DNA of 64,000 nucleotides from Paguma larvata (lineage: Eukaryota; Chordata; Mammalia; Carnivora; Viverridae): NCBI GenBank assembly GCA_030068075.1, contig CM057844.1, positions 13,314,001 to 13,378,000 on the forward strand, given 5' to 3'. This document shows, in pieces, positions 31,910 through 44,800 of this stretch (position 1 is its first letter; every line of letters begins with the position of its first letter). The position numbers were made by a program, and so were the translations under genes. Below the pieces are notes generated by a model, which saw nothing but the letters and a program-made list of their open reading frames with translations, was not told the DNA's origin and made no database searches.

Positions 31910-33780
31910 CTATTCCTGGGATACTACTTCTTAGCATCTGACACTCTCAGTACACATTTGCTGAGGACCAATCTTTTCTCTTTTCTAAGTCAGCCCCATA
32001 TTAGGCTTTCATGAGCTAGAAGATCAGATTACTGCTGCTTACAGAAAGCTGCTGGAAAGTGCAAACTAAAGTGCTGGAATTTTAGTGCCATATTTTAGTG
32101 GAGTGAGTGCATGACAGGGGAAGATTAATTAGATTTAAGATAGAAGGAGAGTCCAATTTAATTTTGCCCCATTACTTGACTTGCCTGGAAATTATACTTA
32201 GTGTGTGGGATTCTTCCCCCTGAGGGAATAGCACCAGAGCCTCCTCTCTACCCTGTCAAGCTTTGGGAGACAGCACAGTTCTCTTTCTGCTCATCCTGCT
32301 CTGTGCCCTCAGGGGTCTGTTTGCGCCAGAAATGCTCTGCAAGCCAGTGGGAGTTCTTTTCTGGCACAAGATTTGCAAGATGAGAAATGGGCCTCTCTAG
32401 TTAAGATATGTTGGCATCAGTCTCCAGCTCTGATCAAAAATTCTCAGGGAGGCTTAGGCTCCAATTCTGTGTCAGGAGGGAAAAGCAGAAAGAAGCATAT
32501 AGTCACATTTTCAACCATTTGAAAATAGATTATTGCTTTTGCAAATTAACCCTGGATTAACCAAATAAGGACTTCCTGGGCTGAATCAGGAAGTGTTCCA
32601 GACAAAGCACTGTGCTAGGAATGCACCTTGCTCTTTTCCCCAGGATTTTCACATTCATTAGCCCTTGAAAAGCCCTGTCTTAACCTATTGAAATTCTTTA
32701 AGCCCCAACTCCAATTCATTAGTCCTTCTTAGTCCTTTTCAGTCTCAGTCTGCTAAATTTTTAGAACTTTAGAGCATATAGTGTGTTCCATAGTACTTGG
32801 TAGTGAAACTCCACCACTTTCCACACCTTCCAACTTACTTTGAAAGCTATAAGCAAAACTTTGTGATGGGGCAGAGACATACTGACTGCCTACTACCAAC
32901 AGAGGGCGTGAGCATTTGGAAAAGTGGTCTCATGAATCAACCACTTACACTTGCTGGACAATATTCTCATGGTATATCATATTCTTAGACTGTTTCCCAT
33001 GGTAGAACACAAGCTTTTAAGAAATAAAAGCAATCTTCTTCAACATCTTGATTGTGTTATGATCTATAATTTCAGTTCTGGTTTTCTTTCCCTTTCAATG
33101 ACCCCAAGTCTTCACAGCTAACTCTAATGTCAAGTCTAACTCATGATCCAGTTCCTGAGATAGTTTAGAGAACCCTGGAAACATCATGTGTTCCTGAATC
33201 CAGAATGCCATAAAGTTAAAGACAGACCGTCAATTTAGTAATAATTATAAAGAATACTATGTTAAGTGTATTCATTGACTATAAAATGCACTGCAATTTT
33301 AAAAGCAATACAGCTTGAAAAGCAATTGTTGCTATAGAACTGATAAATAAGTTTTACCAGTAGTATCATCCCCAAATCCAGTGGAACTTGGAACCGAGTT
33401 GCATTGATCATAGATGAATTTGTGCTTGTGATCCCCCAAAGTGGCAATAATTCTGCTCACTGAAATAGGAAGCTCTCTTGTAAGCATCACAAAAGATAAT
33501 TCTTGGTTTTGCTCTTATTAATCTTGTTTCCCTCTAAAGCTGGTTTCTCTGTGAACCCTGACCTGATTTACAGGGATGTTGTGCCTTGTCGGCTTATCCT
33601 GATCTTGTCCCATTTCCCTTCTTGGTCCTATATGTCCCTCTACTACAGTCAAGAGAACTTATACAAGAGGGTAAAGTTTCTTAAAATAATTTCCTGTCTA
33701 ACTAAGGGTATCCAAGGCCCAATTCTTCAGTGCTGAGGTCAATCAACTGTCTAGGACCTTCAGGTTTACACAATTGCCTA
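31910..33780. other. Unique sequence, no gene recognised; possible regulatory patch at 32000-32200
   Basis: No recognised coding frame or strong repeat. Bases 32000-32180 are repeat-free and contain gaagattaattagatttaag and agtccaatttaattttgcc, homeobox-like AT cores in a balanced context. This is too weak for a separate call. Confidence 0.45.
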
Positions 33781-33782
33781 AA

Positions 33783-33875
33783 TCAGTAGTTCTCAACTCA
33801 GGGCTGCACATGAAGACTCATTGAAAGAGCTTTTTAAAAATATCACTGCCTAAGCCCTACTCCACATATCAAGGA
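33783..33875 (+). mobile_element. hAT-type DNA transposon fossil (MER5-like), 5' part
   Basis: The text atcagtagttctcaactcag, ggctgcacatgaagactcat, gaaagagctttttaaaaata, tcactgcctaagccctactc follows the start of a MER5-like element (cagtggttctcaaccagggctgcacattagaatcacctggggagctttttaaaaat). The remainder is lost or unrecognisable. Confidence 0.7.
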
Positions 33876-34485
33876 CTTTTCACGTTTCTGAATTTAAGGT
33901 CACCTTATCAACAACTCATTTCACTAAGAATTTTCTTTTAAAATCAGTTGATAAAGGAATGTAGATCAGGAGATTATAACGTGTTACAGAATGTTAGGAC
34001 ATTACAATAATTTAAAGGAACAGAATTTAAAATGTGATCATTGTAGCGAACTCAAGAACTGATAGGCACTAACTCTGAGTAATGAAGGACTGGTGACTAC
34101 AACTGACTTTATTAAAAATTATCTTGTCAAGAGACTCATACCATTTTAATAATTTAAAAAAGTTAGCTGTCAACATGTTGATCATCTGCAAATCTCATTA
34201 GGAGCCAGATCTCAGGATTTAAGGCACGAAGCCTCTCAATGGTAAAATAGATTCGTGGTGGGAACCATTTATTTCGTCAGTATTTAAACTCCCTTACATA
34301 GCTTCCAAGAGTAATGCTATAGCCTGCTGAAGTTTATTCCTGAGGATTAGAAAAGAGGCTTCAATTCTCTACTACCATTTTGATGCACACCTTTTCCTCC
34401 AGTCAGATGGGATCTGTTTCCTTACCCTTTGAATCTAGGCTAACCTTGTGATTTGCTTTAGCCAAAGAGAAATTTTTTTTTGTTA
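33876..34485. other. Unique sequence, possible faint LTR-like patch
   Basis: No gene recognised. The phrase aaccttgtgatttgctttag near 34443 resembles MaLR LTR text (ccttgtgacttgctttggcc) but stands alone. Confidence 0.4.
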
Positions 34486-34489
34486 TCTG

Positions 34490-34884
34490 CTTAGATTTCA
34501 TTCTATATTTATAGAAATGTGTCTCTCTCCATACACAGGAACATGTATTTTTCCAAATGGCATCACACTGTATATATTGTTTTATAAGCTCTCCCCATCC
34601 TTTTTTAAAATCCATATATAACAAGGTATATAACAAGGTATTGTGAAACATTTTTCATTTCAATATATTTACCTCAGCACAATCATTTCTAAAAATTTCA
34701 CTGCACTTCATACTATGATACCATAATTTATCGAACTAATGCCTCTGTGGCTGGACATTTATAGTGTATGCTTAAATAAAATATAAATGGAAAAATACAA
34801 GGAAAAAAACATGAATTTTTGGCTCACTTGACTCTATCACCTTAGATGTTCAACAGTACTTTCATATTAGATTTGGTTCAATTT

Positions 34885-34928
<44 letters not shown>

Positions 34929-37410
34929 TCCTTCTTTCATTCTTTCATTCTTTCTTCTTCCTTTTATAAATAACTCTGGAATATGTTTGTGCCACAAGGT
35001 TGTGGCACAAATTCTTAGGGCAGTTTTGAAGAATTGAAACTAGTAGGTAAAAGTGTATGAACATTTTCATGACATTTAACAATTGCTTCTAAAATTTAAA
35101 CCACTCTCAGTTTCCATTAAGAGTATATACAAATTGTGAAATAGGTAAGGTTTTATATTTCTTCTTGAGAGATTTTACTTATAAGTTATATTTTTTCTTT
35201 AGATTTTTTAAATTTTATTTAAAATTTCCATTTCATTGACAAGTGTTCACACTGTATATTATGTGTGCAATGTTTCCTTACTCCTTCAAGATGTTGGTTA
35301 TTGGTGCCTTTCATTTTTTCTCTTTTAATTTTTCTGTTAATTTGCCAAATGTTTTTAAAATTTGTCTTTTAAAGAAACCAAATTTCAGCAATGTTGATCT
35401 CCTCTATCCTTTTCTTATTATTTTTATTACTTTCTTTTACTTTGTGAAAGTTTATTAGTTCCTTGTAATGAATGCCTAGTTCATTAATTTTCAGGCCCTG
35501 TTCTTTTCTTTATTAAGTTTTTTTCTGCCTGTTGTCCTATCAGCTACTCAGAGAGATAAAACCCTGAGTAGTTATTTTGGGGTGGCTTGTTCTTCCAGTC
35601 CTGAGAGAGTTGTGTTGATGTCTCCTAGATGAATCTTTTTTCAGTTCTCTTAATTGTCTGTCTTCTTGTGGTTCCATCAATTTCTGATTTATATATTTTG
35701 AATCTTTATCATCAGGTACATGGATATGTAAAATAATTACATCTTCCTATAAGTTGAACTTGTTATGATGTGCTGTCTATACCTTTTGCCTTAAATCTGT
35801 TGTTTAATATTAAAATAGTTACTCCAGCTTTCTTGTGCTTCTTATTCACTTAATATATTTTTTTCATACTTCCACTTTCATCTCTTCTATTCTTGGATCC
35901 AGACCACATAAGGATGTGCACTGTACACCTTTACAAATACCATCCTATGATGGTAACATAAACTATGATATGAATGCTTCTCCTCCAGGAATTATGCTAT
36001 GCACCAGATTTCATTGGGATTTCCTTTATTCCAAGTTAATGTTACTTACTTTCGACTGTTTAACCAATCTGTTTACATTTAAATAATTACTAATGTAAAA
36101 TACCCATCTTAATTTTCTTTCTTTCCTACTTGTCCTGCTTCATTTCTTTCCCTGCTTGTAATATTTTGGTTTATTTTTTTATTCTAATTTTTTCTTATAT
36201 GGAAATGATACTCTAGAAATTAAAATGTGAATAGTCATCTAAGTATAAAATTAATCAATATTTCTATTACCTCCTAAAAAATACAAGACCCTTAAAATAT
36301 TTTATTTCTCTTTTATCCATTCCAATTTAATCTTTTATTTTAATTCTATTTAATATTTAATAAATTATTACTATGTCTAAATATTGTTATTTTGTATATT
36401 TTGTTAGATTTATCCAATATTCATTATGTTCTCTGCTCTTCATTCCCTCACGCACTTTAGATGTCTCTGGGTTCAACTTGCTTCTGCTTTAAGAACATTT
36501 GTTAGTAGTTCCTTTACTGTGGGTTTGCTAGTGTCAAATGGTCTGAATTTTTGCTTGTCTGAAAATTATCTTAATTTCTTCTTCATATGGAAGATATTTT
36601 TATAGGGAATAGATTTTCAGGTTAACAGTTACCTTCTTTAGTACATTAAAGACATCATTCCATTGCTTATTGGTTTTCCTTGTTACTGTGAATTCAGCTG
36701 TCAGCTCTGTTTCTAAAATCTCCTTTTCTATTGTTTGTTTCAGGACTTTTTCCCCCTTTGGCAGGATTAGATGTAAATAACTTTTTATTTGCCTTGCTAG
36801 GCTTCTCTAGAAGCTAGAACTGTCAGCAGTTCTGGAAAATTCCTAGTTATCTCTATTCAGATATTACTATTCTCTCATACCCTCATTCATTCTCAACTTT
36901 AAGAACTCCAACAGTACACCTTCTCAATGTCTGTCTTGCTTCTTGGCTTCCTTTCCATATTTCATCTGCTGTTTGTCTCTTCATGCTCCATCCTGGATAA
37001 TTTCTTCAAAAGTTTTTTCTAGTTCTAATTCTCTCCTAGATTATGTCTAATCTGTTTTTAAATCCATACTTTAAACTTATTATTATGTATTATATTTTTA
37101 AATTCTAGGAATGTTAATTTTAAAAATATGCTATATCACTTCTTATTCCTTGTGGATATTTTCAAACTTACTTCTTTAATCAAGCAAACGTAATTGTTTT
37201 ATAATCTGTTTCCAACAATTCCACTAACAATTTTGTCATTTTTTTCTTTTTCTTTCTATTTTTACAATTAATTTTCTGCTAGTTCTTTCTCCTGATTTTT
37301 AGTTTGCCTGGATGCTTAGAAATCTTTGACTTTGTAGTTCTTACTTTACCTGACATTTAATTTTTTGAAGTATTTCAAGGCCTATGATAATGATCTTTCT
37401 CTAGTCAGGA
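34490..37410 (-). mobile_element. Ancient L1 (L1M-like), minus strand, long but heavily decayed
   Basis: Successive blocks follow old L1 text in reverse. ORF2 3' end comes first (tggcatcacactgtatata, ataccataatttatcgaact, gtggctggacatttatag). Next is the aattgaaactagtaggtaaaa/gaacattttcatgacattta block near 35034, then the RT-to-endonuclease side (aagaaaccaaatttcagcaa near 35373). ORF1-like text begins near 36500 (gttcctttactgtgggtttg, gacatcattccattgctta, aattcagctgtcagctctg). No frame is open for any useful length. The order is consistent with a single insertion with internal losses. A (TTTC)n microsatellite lies inside it at 34883-34955. Confidence 0.7.
34883..34955. repeat. (TTTC)n microsatellite
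   Basis: About a dozen exact TTTC units followed by TTCA-containing variants, inside the ancient L1. Polypyrimidine on the plus strand, like the tract at 4039-4180. Confidence 0.95.
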
Positions 37411-37477
37411 TTTGCATTACTTCTTCCATCTGCTTATGGTTATTACAAAGGCTAGTACTACTTTAATTAGCTTAATC

Positions 37478-37478
<1 letters not shown>

Positions 37479-37511
<33 letters not shown>

Positions 37512-37522
37512 GTGTGCATGTG
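37479..37522. repeat. (TG)n microsatellite, interrupted
   Basis: TG units with one CG and one CA interruption, at the right edge of the ancient L1. Gives spurious Cys/Val frames on the plus strand. Confidence 0.95.
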
Positions 37523-38535
37523 TTTCATAAGGGAATATCCAGTATTTTCAAATCTGTTGGCAAATCCATGCAAGAGCCACCTTACTTTTGCCTTACCCAT
37601 TCTGATGCTGCATTCCTCAGATTCCCAACTGAAGTTGATAGTTGCACAGCCTACAAGGGCTCTGGGTTTGATTTCCCTCCTCTCTTTTCCTCCAAGGCTA
37701 AAGTTCTCAAAATGAAAGTTCACATTTGTCAGTTTTGTCAACTGCCTTCAGTGTAACAATCAGACTTCGCTTTTTGCCTATCTTTGGGTTATACCTTTTT
37801 CCTACAATTTTGGCCTTGTAAATCTTTGTATTCAGTCCTTTCACACTTCATAAAAACCATCTTTAAATATTTTATCCATAATTTTTACTGTATTCAGCCA
37901 AAAGACTATGAATATAACCTAACCTGATATTAGAAACAGAAGTACTACAACTATGTTCTTCATAAGTTAACATGATTAGTCTTTTGTCCTCTTGCCATAA
38001 ATATTTCTCCAGGTGGTTTTTGCCCATCTTTACTTTTATAGTTGTTTAGTAGTGGAATAGATCGCTGCTTCATGAGTGAATGAACTGTGAAGTCCATGAA
38101 AAAATCACTCACTGACTGATATGCTTTCAGAAAGATTATAAAAAAGATTCCTATAATAAACAAAAGACTGAACTAAATGACAATGCTGTATAAAGTACTG
38201 TCTAAATCAGTGTGGGGTTCTCTTTTCTCTCTTAAAATATGTTTTCAATAAATCGTGTTTTCTTGTTTTCCATTCTGGAAAAGAATCCACTTATTACCCC
38301 TCTAATTGAATCAATATTTCTGTTTGATTATATTAGTCATTTCTTAATATTTGTCTTATTTAAATTTTTTACATAGACAAGGCTTCCCCTTAGCTATTTT
38401 TCTAAATAAGGAATGGCTTCACATATACCTTTTTTAAAATCTCAAAATCTCTGTCCATTTTTTTCTTGTATGTTAGTAGATATCTAGAAAATGCTCAATT
38501 TTATTTGAGTTGAAAAAATTTATAATAATGAAGAT
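37523..38535. other. Unique AT-rich sequence, no gene recognised
   Basis: No recognised frame. Bases up to about 37800 may be an extension of the old L1 5' region but are not callable. Confidence 0.45.
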
Positions 38536-38539
38536 TTTG

Positions 38540-38755
38540 ATTTTCTATGTACTTTACATGTATTATCTTATATAATCCTCATGACAATTTTATGAGCTCT
38601 TAAATTGTTATTACTGCCATTTTATAGTTGACAAAGTTAAGGAATATGAAGATGAAGTACCTAGACCAAAATTAGGAAGTGGTGGAACCTGGTTGTGCTT
38701 TCAGGACGTCTGACTCCAGGACTCCCATTTGTAACCACTGTACGAAAAGTGATTA
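38540..38755 (-). repeat. MIR, minus strand
   Basis: The run tttacatgtattatcttata, taatcctcatgacaatttta, tactgccattttatagttga, caaagttaaggaatatgaag, attaggaagtggtggaacct, gacgtctgactccaggactc then gtaaccactgta follows MIR in reverse along nearly its whole length. Confidence 0.85.
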
Positions 38756-38926
38756 ACAGCTTGTAAATAATTTCAGGATAATAAAAAGAGAAACAATGAA
38801 AATACAGTGACTAGTCAAGAGCTGAAAGGAACCAGCATTTTTGGCAACAGGATGAAAACTGTATCATATATTCCTTGCAGTCAATACTGTTCTGTGTGTG
38901 TGTGTTGATGGTTATGTTTGTTTTTT

Positions 38927-39191
38927 TTAACAAGTTTTCTCTTTTTTCTCTTTTTTTAAAAAATAATTTATTGTCAAATTAGTTTCCATATAACACCCAG
39001 TGCTCATCCCAACAAGTGCCTTTCTCTGTGCCCATCACCCACTCTCCCCCCTTCCAAATCCCCCTCACCCCTCAGTTTGTTCTTAGTCTTTGAGAGTCTC
39101 TTATGTTTTGTCTCCCTCCCTCTCTGTGTCTTTTTTCTTTTCCCCTCTTCCCCTCCCCCATGGTTTTCTGCTAAGTCTCTTAACAATTTTT
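38927..39191 (-). mobile_element. 5'-truncated young carnivore L1, 3' UTR only, minus strand
   Basis: Body about 38939-39179: tttattgtcaaattagtttc, catataacacccagtgctca, tcccaacaagtgcc, cccatcacccactctccccc, cagtttgttcttagtctttg, agagtctcttatg, then ggttttctgctaagtctct. This is the same 3' UTR as in the large L1 at 50251, so the family is the same. Flanking repeats ttaacaagtttt (38927-38938) and ttaacaattttt (39180-39191) differ at one base. Confidence 0.9.
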
Positions 39192-40195
39192 ATTTGCAAA
39201 ATTATGTTTCCTCATTCCCTTGTCCTCACCAAATGAAAATAGCCTTGCAGGAAGATCCAGTGCCCCTCCCTGGCTGCTGCAGTCCCACTTCCTCTCCCTC
39301 CCTGGTTTTTCGGTGCAGTTCCAGCCCTTCAGCATGCTCTAACCTTGACAGCACTGACGTCAAGAATTGAGGGAGTATGCTGAGCCAGACCCAAGCAGGC
39401 GGGTTTTGGCTACCAACATTTCCTCTAGAAGCTGGCCTCTTTCTGGCTTAGGCATTCTTCCCCTTCCTGGCCTCGTTCCTCCTTGCCAGCCAGCCCTCCT
39501 CTCTGCTTACACATCATGTGAACCTTTACTAAACTTGTGATGTTCTTGTCATCTGTATGGTCATTATCTATGTTATGAGTTCTGTCATTCTAGAAATTAA
39601 GAGATGGCAGCCTACCCCTCTCTACAAACATCAGAGTACCTTTTTGTTGCCATGCACAAGCCAAGGTCTGCCATGATTTTTCTCGACCACAGGCATATTT
39701 CAGTGAGACCCTGATTGGGTAGAGAATGAGTGGAGGGTCAGTGTGGGTACTCTCTCATCCCAAATTACCACTAGCAGTCTGTCCCTAATATCCAGGGACA
39801 TTCCAAACCCCAGACTGAGGAACAGTATAGCAATTTTGATGTCCAAGTCCTACGCTATCGTTTCAAAGTGGAACTTGGCGGATACCCAAAAGATCAAAGC
39901 CCTGTAGATTTAGATAGTTCATGAAAAAAGCAGACCTGCTACTTCTGGATTTGGGCAGAGGGTAGGAAGACTTGGTAGGGGAGAGAAAAGGTATTGTTTA
40001 GGACCCTACAGTGTGCATTGTTTTTTTACCACCTTGCATTAGTCTTTCTTACTCTTTAATCTTGTTGAAAAATTCAAGAAAATTATAAGTGACTATATGA
40101 AGGGCAATACTATTATCATTATTATTTTGTCTTTTCTTTTGCTGCAAAGCCTAGTTCAGCACCAACTGTATAATCCCATAAAACTATGGGATATT
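39192..40195. other. Unique sequence, no gene recognised
   Basis: GC-richer from 39240 to 39510 but with no recognisable frame, splice structure or repeat. Confidence 0.5.
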
Positions 40196-40199
40196 AGAC

Positions 40200-40360
40200 T
40201 TGCTGGTTTCTTTAGAGTGGATCTAATGCAACCCCCTACTTGACAAATGAGAAAAAGTCCAGCTCAGAGAAAATAAATGACTTTGCCAAAGTCCCATGAT
40301 TTCCTTATGGCAGTGTAGATAGGAGAATCCACGTCTCTGGACTCCAGACCCAATAGGTGC
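40200..40360 (-). repeat. MIR-type repeat, minus strand, diverged
   Basis: The run ccccctacttgacaaatgag, gctcagagaaaataaatgac, tttgccaaagtcccatgatt, ccacgtctctggactcc is compatible with MIR or a related core-SINE in reverse. Confidence 0.6.
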
Positions 40361-40589
40361 TTGTTATAGGTCTGATATCAGAAGGATTAAGCATGTGAAG
40401 GATTGCAGGCCCTTAAATACTATTTCCTTCCCACAGTGACTGTGGATGAATAGCACTTTATTGGAAGCCAAGGTAGCTTTTCATAAGTCTCCCTGTCAAT
40501 CCTTGAAGTGGATAACTGGGGAAATAATGTCTTTGTGTCCCTCATCCTTTTTCAATATGGTCTAGAAAAAACTAAATTCACCCCGAATT

Positions 40590-40780
40590 TGTTCAAGTAT
40601 CTGCTTCTCAAAGAAGCCTTATATAATGAATCTTCTGAAATAGCAGTATTCTTCCCCCACCTAGGCCTCTTCCCCTCAACACTCAATAATTGGCTTAATG
40701 CTGCTTAATTTTTCTCCATAGCATCAAGTATCACCTGATATGTCATAGATTTATTTAATTGTGTTTTTGTTTGTTTTTCT
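40590..40780 (+). repeat. L2 3'-end fragment, plus strand
   Basis: The order caaagaagccttatataatg, ttcttcccccacctaggcc, gcttaatttttctccatagc, atcaagtatcacctgatatg, then ttatttaattgtgtttttgt matches L2 (gaaagccttccctgacc ... ctttatttttctccatagcacttatcacc ... tctgacata). Confidence 0.75.
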
Positions 40781-41064
40781 TAAATGACAAAAAGAACCCA
40801 AAATAGGAGAGGTGCTTGTGAAGAACTGAGAAAAATTTCCTGCTAATGCTACAGTTGTCTGTTGTTGGTTTAAAATACTGTAGAAAAAAAACAAAAAGTT
40901 CTGATGAGAAGAGGGTACATATGGGGAAAGAGAGAATAAAAGTACAGCAGAAGAGGGAATTAAAAGCAACGTAAGAGGAGACATTGGACTTGCTCACTAG
41001 CAAAGATCTGAATAGGTAACCAAAGAACAGAGACGTGGAAATAGAACGTTAAACAGAGGGCAAC

Positions 41065-41430
41065 TATATCAGCTATTTATTGCTGCAGTTGTGCTGTATA
41101 ACAAACCACCTCCAAACTCTGGCTCAAAACAGTAAGATTTATTGATGCTGGGCTTACATGGGCCTGTTTACATTTCTGGAGGTCAGTTAGCTGTTGGATG
41201 ATTTAAAATGGTCTCATTTAGGACAACTGGGATAACACATCTCTGTCTCTCCTTTCCCAACTTCCAGGAGGTTATTCAAGTCCTATTGTCATGGCTGTGA
41301 TGGAGGAATACTGAGTGAGCAAGAGGAAACACACAAATCACTTAGGGTTTAGATAGAACTCACATAGCATAATCCACAACTGGACCAGGCAAGTAACAGA
41401 GACAGAATTGAGGGGTAGGGATATGGACCC
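41065..41430 (-). mobile_element. Ancient LTR-like fossil (probable ERVL/MaLR type), minus strand
   Basis: It begins with tatcagctatttattgctgc and continues with tgtataacaaaccacctcc, aaactctggctcaaaacagt. This is the reverse complement of the same LTR 3' end seen forward at 57940-57977 (gagttatggg ... ttgttacctcagcaatgctg). Then come gtttacatttctggaggtca and the right part tagatagaactcacatagca. No internal coding region. Subfamily not assigned. Confidence 0.65.
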
Positions 41431-41691
41431 CATCTTTTGAAAGGGGGAGCTTCAAACACAGTAGAGGGAGAGGTAAAGAATTGGGACTTGATTACAGTTC
41501 ACCACAGCAATCCTGGAGCTCTTGTAGCACAGAGCAAAAAAGTCTCTGGTTCTCTGCAGTGCCTGTCCTTGAAGGTGGAAATGCTCCCCAGGGTACCTGG
41601 ATTTTTGAAACTTATGATTCTGCATTCAACTAAATATGCATGTATGCATATAGAAACAGAGTTTTCAAAAATTCAAGTTCCCTGGGGAGTA

Positions 41692-41692
<1 letters not shown>

Positions 41693-41738
<46 letters not shown>
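41693..41738. repeat. (CA)n microsatellite
   Basis: About twenty CA units, nearly perfect. Likely polymorphic. Confidence 0.95.
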
Positions 41739-41741
<3 letters not shown>

Positions 41742-42685
41742 CACTTCCTTTATCACAGTCTTATAGTTCCCTCATTGAAGTGTATTCTCCAAAGATGTTG
41801 AGTGGGCCCAGTGAAATGGTATCATAAGAAAAATGTAACTTGGATCTATTATGGCTACACAACAGAATGACATAAGGAACCAATATACATATGGGTGAAG
41901 GGTAACTCTACCATTTCAGTCTCCAGAACTCTTCTGGGGTCTAGAAGCATTTGCTTTCCTCTTCAGTTCCCTGCTCCTGAACCTCCTTCAACCTAAAACA
42001 AGCCTATTTATTCATTAAAGAGACTGTGACTATATTTACCCAGCATCCCAGATACCTTTTAAGACTTTGGGGAACAGACCCAATCATTCTCTCCCTGCTC
42101 CAGTGAAGTGACTGGCATCAGGGCACACCCTTGACATACTTCTGACCTCCTTATAATCAGGCTAGAACCCAGATAGACCCCACCATCCAGACACCAGCAC
42201 TCTTTAATAGTCCTCAGCTTGGTGTAGAGCTCATCATTATTTAGAAAGGAAAAAACTTCCTGTGGACACCTCTGTCTCTTCTCTGTAAGCATATTATTCT
42301 AGGTGCAAAGTAAACTATAAAAAATGAAAACCAAAGGCTTGCTCATCCCCTATGACTCTACAGGGGAATTCCAATCACACAGAGAACACCCTGTCCCTTC
42401 CTCCCACCTTTTCCACCCAACAGAGGAGGAGGAACTAGCCTTGGGGGGGAGGGATTGTTTTCCTGTTCCACTGTCTGTAAGCACATTTTCCAGATCATTC
42501 CTGACTTTTCAGTTTCAAAAAGCTCCACTCTAAATGAGACCTACTGTTGGACCAGCCTCATGATGTACTTCCTACTTCTCATAGGTAAAATGTTTATCTG
42601 CCTGAAGGGAAATGGCAAATGCACACGGCAATGGAGAGAACATGCACAATGTTGGCTGATAAACAGAGTTTTGCTCATGGCAGCT
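41739..42685. other. Unique sequence, no gene recognised
   Basis: No recognised frame or repeat. Confidence 0.5.
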
Positions 42686-42689
42686 TGAG

Positions 42690-43560
42690 GGGCAAGCAGT
42701 TATTTTCCATGGTCTGTTATCAACAGGAAATCTAGCTGTAGTTAATGCAGCAGGAGATTTTGGCTAGTTTCTTGAAATGAACTTTTGAGAGCCCTTATGA
42801 TAGCTGTCGCTCACCTTCCAGACTCATTAATCATTAACAAGCTGAAGCTATCCAGTTAGGGGGAAATGAAGAGGGGGGCGTTGAATACATGTCAAACAAA
42901 TCACACTCTCAAGCTGGCACCAAACTCAAGAAACTCCAGTGAGAGACAAAATGTAAGCTAATGTGCCAGATTAAATACTAGCACTGTGACTCTGGCTAGG
43001 AAAGGAGAAGAAGGGTTGAAGAGTAAAGAAATACCACGGTTCTGAGATCAAAAACTTGAAACCTTAACTCTCACTTCTCTTCCCTTTACTCCCATCTCCA
43101 ATGAGAACATATTACCCTGTCTGGGGGAAATAGAGTGGGAAGGTGAGGGAGACAGAAAAAAAGATAAAGTTATAGAATCCTGTGTTCTTAACTTCCTTAG
43201 AGACTAAGGTAGATATTGAAAGACTTAATTTTTCCCCATTAACTTTTATGAAGCCTGAATTGGCTGTAATGTTTCTTAAATGCCAGCCAGTTTCCAGCCA
43301 GGATTTTCCAAGTGCATCTAATTGCCCACTTTATCACAGGCACTATCAGGTAAATGGCGTTTCACCTCCGCTGGGCCTGCCTAAGGTTGACACCCAGGAC
43401 TTGTCAGGCAATGGATCACAGAGCCAGTGTGGGGCCCCTTGCACTGCATTCCTGCATGAGGGTGACAGTAAATTATGACATCTGCCAGGAAGATCAGAAC
43501 ATGGCTGTTCTACCGGATGCACCTAAGCTACAGAACCAGGAAGGCTTTTAGGATGTAATT
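42690..43560. promoter_or_regulatory. Candidate conserved non-coding block
   Basis: Almost 900 bases without any repeat I recognise and with balanced composition. Motif-dense spots are ctagctgtagttaatgcagc near 42731, cattaatcattaacaagctg near 42825 (paired ATTA-type sites), gaatacatgtcaaacaaatc near 42883, and catctaattgcccactttat near 43315 (homeobox-like TAATTG). No coding frame is supported. The regulatory reading is inference. Confidence 0.3.
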
Positions 43561-44595
43561 GGAAATGCATCTGAGAGCTCTTAAAGGGACAAAGAGCCTC
43601 TTTCCTCAGTGTCGGTGGAGCAGAAATGAACCTGGACATTTGCTTGTTTCTTCAGTGATGTTTAGTGACCTATTTTTATGTTTGCATGCATAATGCTACC
43701 TGGCAATTATAAAGTGACCCAGAATTAAACTATGCTTCTGCACATCCTCTCCAGACCCTTAAAGCCACTTGAACAGAAAAGTCTTCATCATGCCGATAGT
43801 CTAGGATAAAGAAACGGAGGTGGAGCCATGCTAGGTGATTTGGCTTGGGTCAAAAGAAAGTGATAGAAAGTGTGCCATAGCAGAGGTCTCAAATGTAGAT
43901 CTTAAAATCCCTCAAAAGAGCATTCTTCAGTTTATTAAGACCTTTTCTACCTTCTTCCTTTCTTAAAAGTCTTTTGTTAACTTTGTAGCTTTAGAACTAT
44001 GGGGTATATATTTGTACATGTATGCCTTTTAAAACTTAACCTTTTACAGGACTAACACTGAAACTTGATATCGAAAAAGACAAAACAGACATAAACAAAA
44101 CACCAAAACCAAAATTGAAAAAAAAATCATCTCTTACTTATTAAACTAGATTTTTTTAAGGAGCTCATGAGAAAAATAAAAGATGGATGATAAATGACTG
44201 GAAGCATGATATTGTCAATGCAAACAATAATTTATTAAAACTTTCAATGGAATAAGTTGGTGTTTCAGACGAATTCTACACAAGATGGAAAGGGTGAAGA
44301 TGTGACTTGAAACATTTTGGGACTTGGGAACTTCTTTGAGTTTGATAGTATGAAAAACTTAAGCAGAGCCAAGAATCTAAGCCTGACATCATATGAGAAA
44401 CAGTGCAGAAGATGTTTTTCATTGCAGCGAATTTTCGTAAGGCAAATACCCAGCTCTCAAACATATAAATAAGGAGGTGGTTTTATAGGTGTAGATACCA
44501 TAAATGCTGATCTAAAATTGTGACTATATACAAATTGTCCTTTAGTACCCCTACTTGTAAATGAGAGACTTTTGGCTTGTCAAGGCTACACAGAA
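43561..44595. other. Unique sequence, no gene recognised
   Basis: No recognised frame, RNA gene or strong repeat. Confidence 0.5.
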
Positions 44596-44599
44596 ATTT

Positions 44600-44800
44600 T
44601 ATGTTGCAAAGAGATCAAGGTTCGGTTTGATTCTCAACATGGTGACTTACTTTGTGATGACCCTGTGCAAGTCATATATCTTCTCTGTGCTTAATTTTCT
44701 GATCTTAAAATATAAGCAGGAATATCTGCTTTGTGGGACTATAATAAGGATTAAATGAAAAATTGGATGTAAGAGCATTTTGTAAACTAATAAAATGCTA
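44600..44800 (+). repeat. MIR-type repeat, plus strand
   Basis: The run gttcggtttgattctcaaca, gtgatgaccctgtgcaagtc, atatatcttctctgtgctta, attttctgatcttaaaatat, tgggactataataaggatta, aatgaaaaattggatgtaag, agcattttgtaaacta follows MIR in the forward sense. Confidence 0.8.

Noticed and set aside
37412..37756. 114-codon frame with a Cys/Val run
   Set aside because: The run is the (TG)n microsatellite at 37479-37522, and the rest has no known motif.
41437..41766. 109-codon frame ending in a His/Thr run
   Set aside because: The run is the (CA)n microsatellite, and the rest is partly the LTR-like fossil flank.
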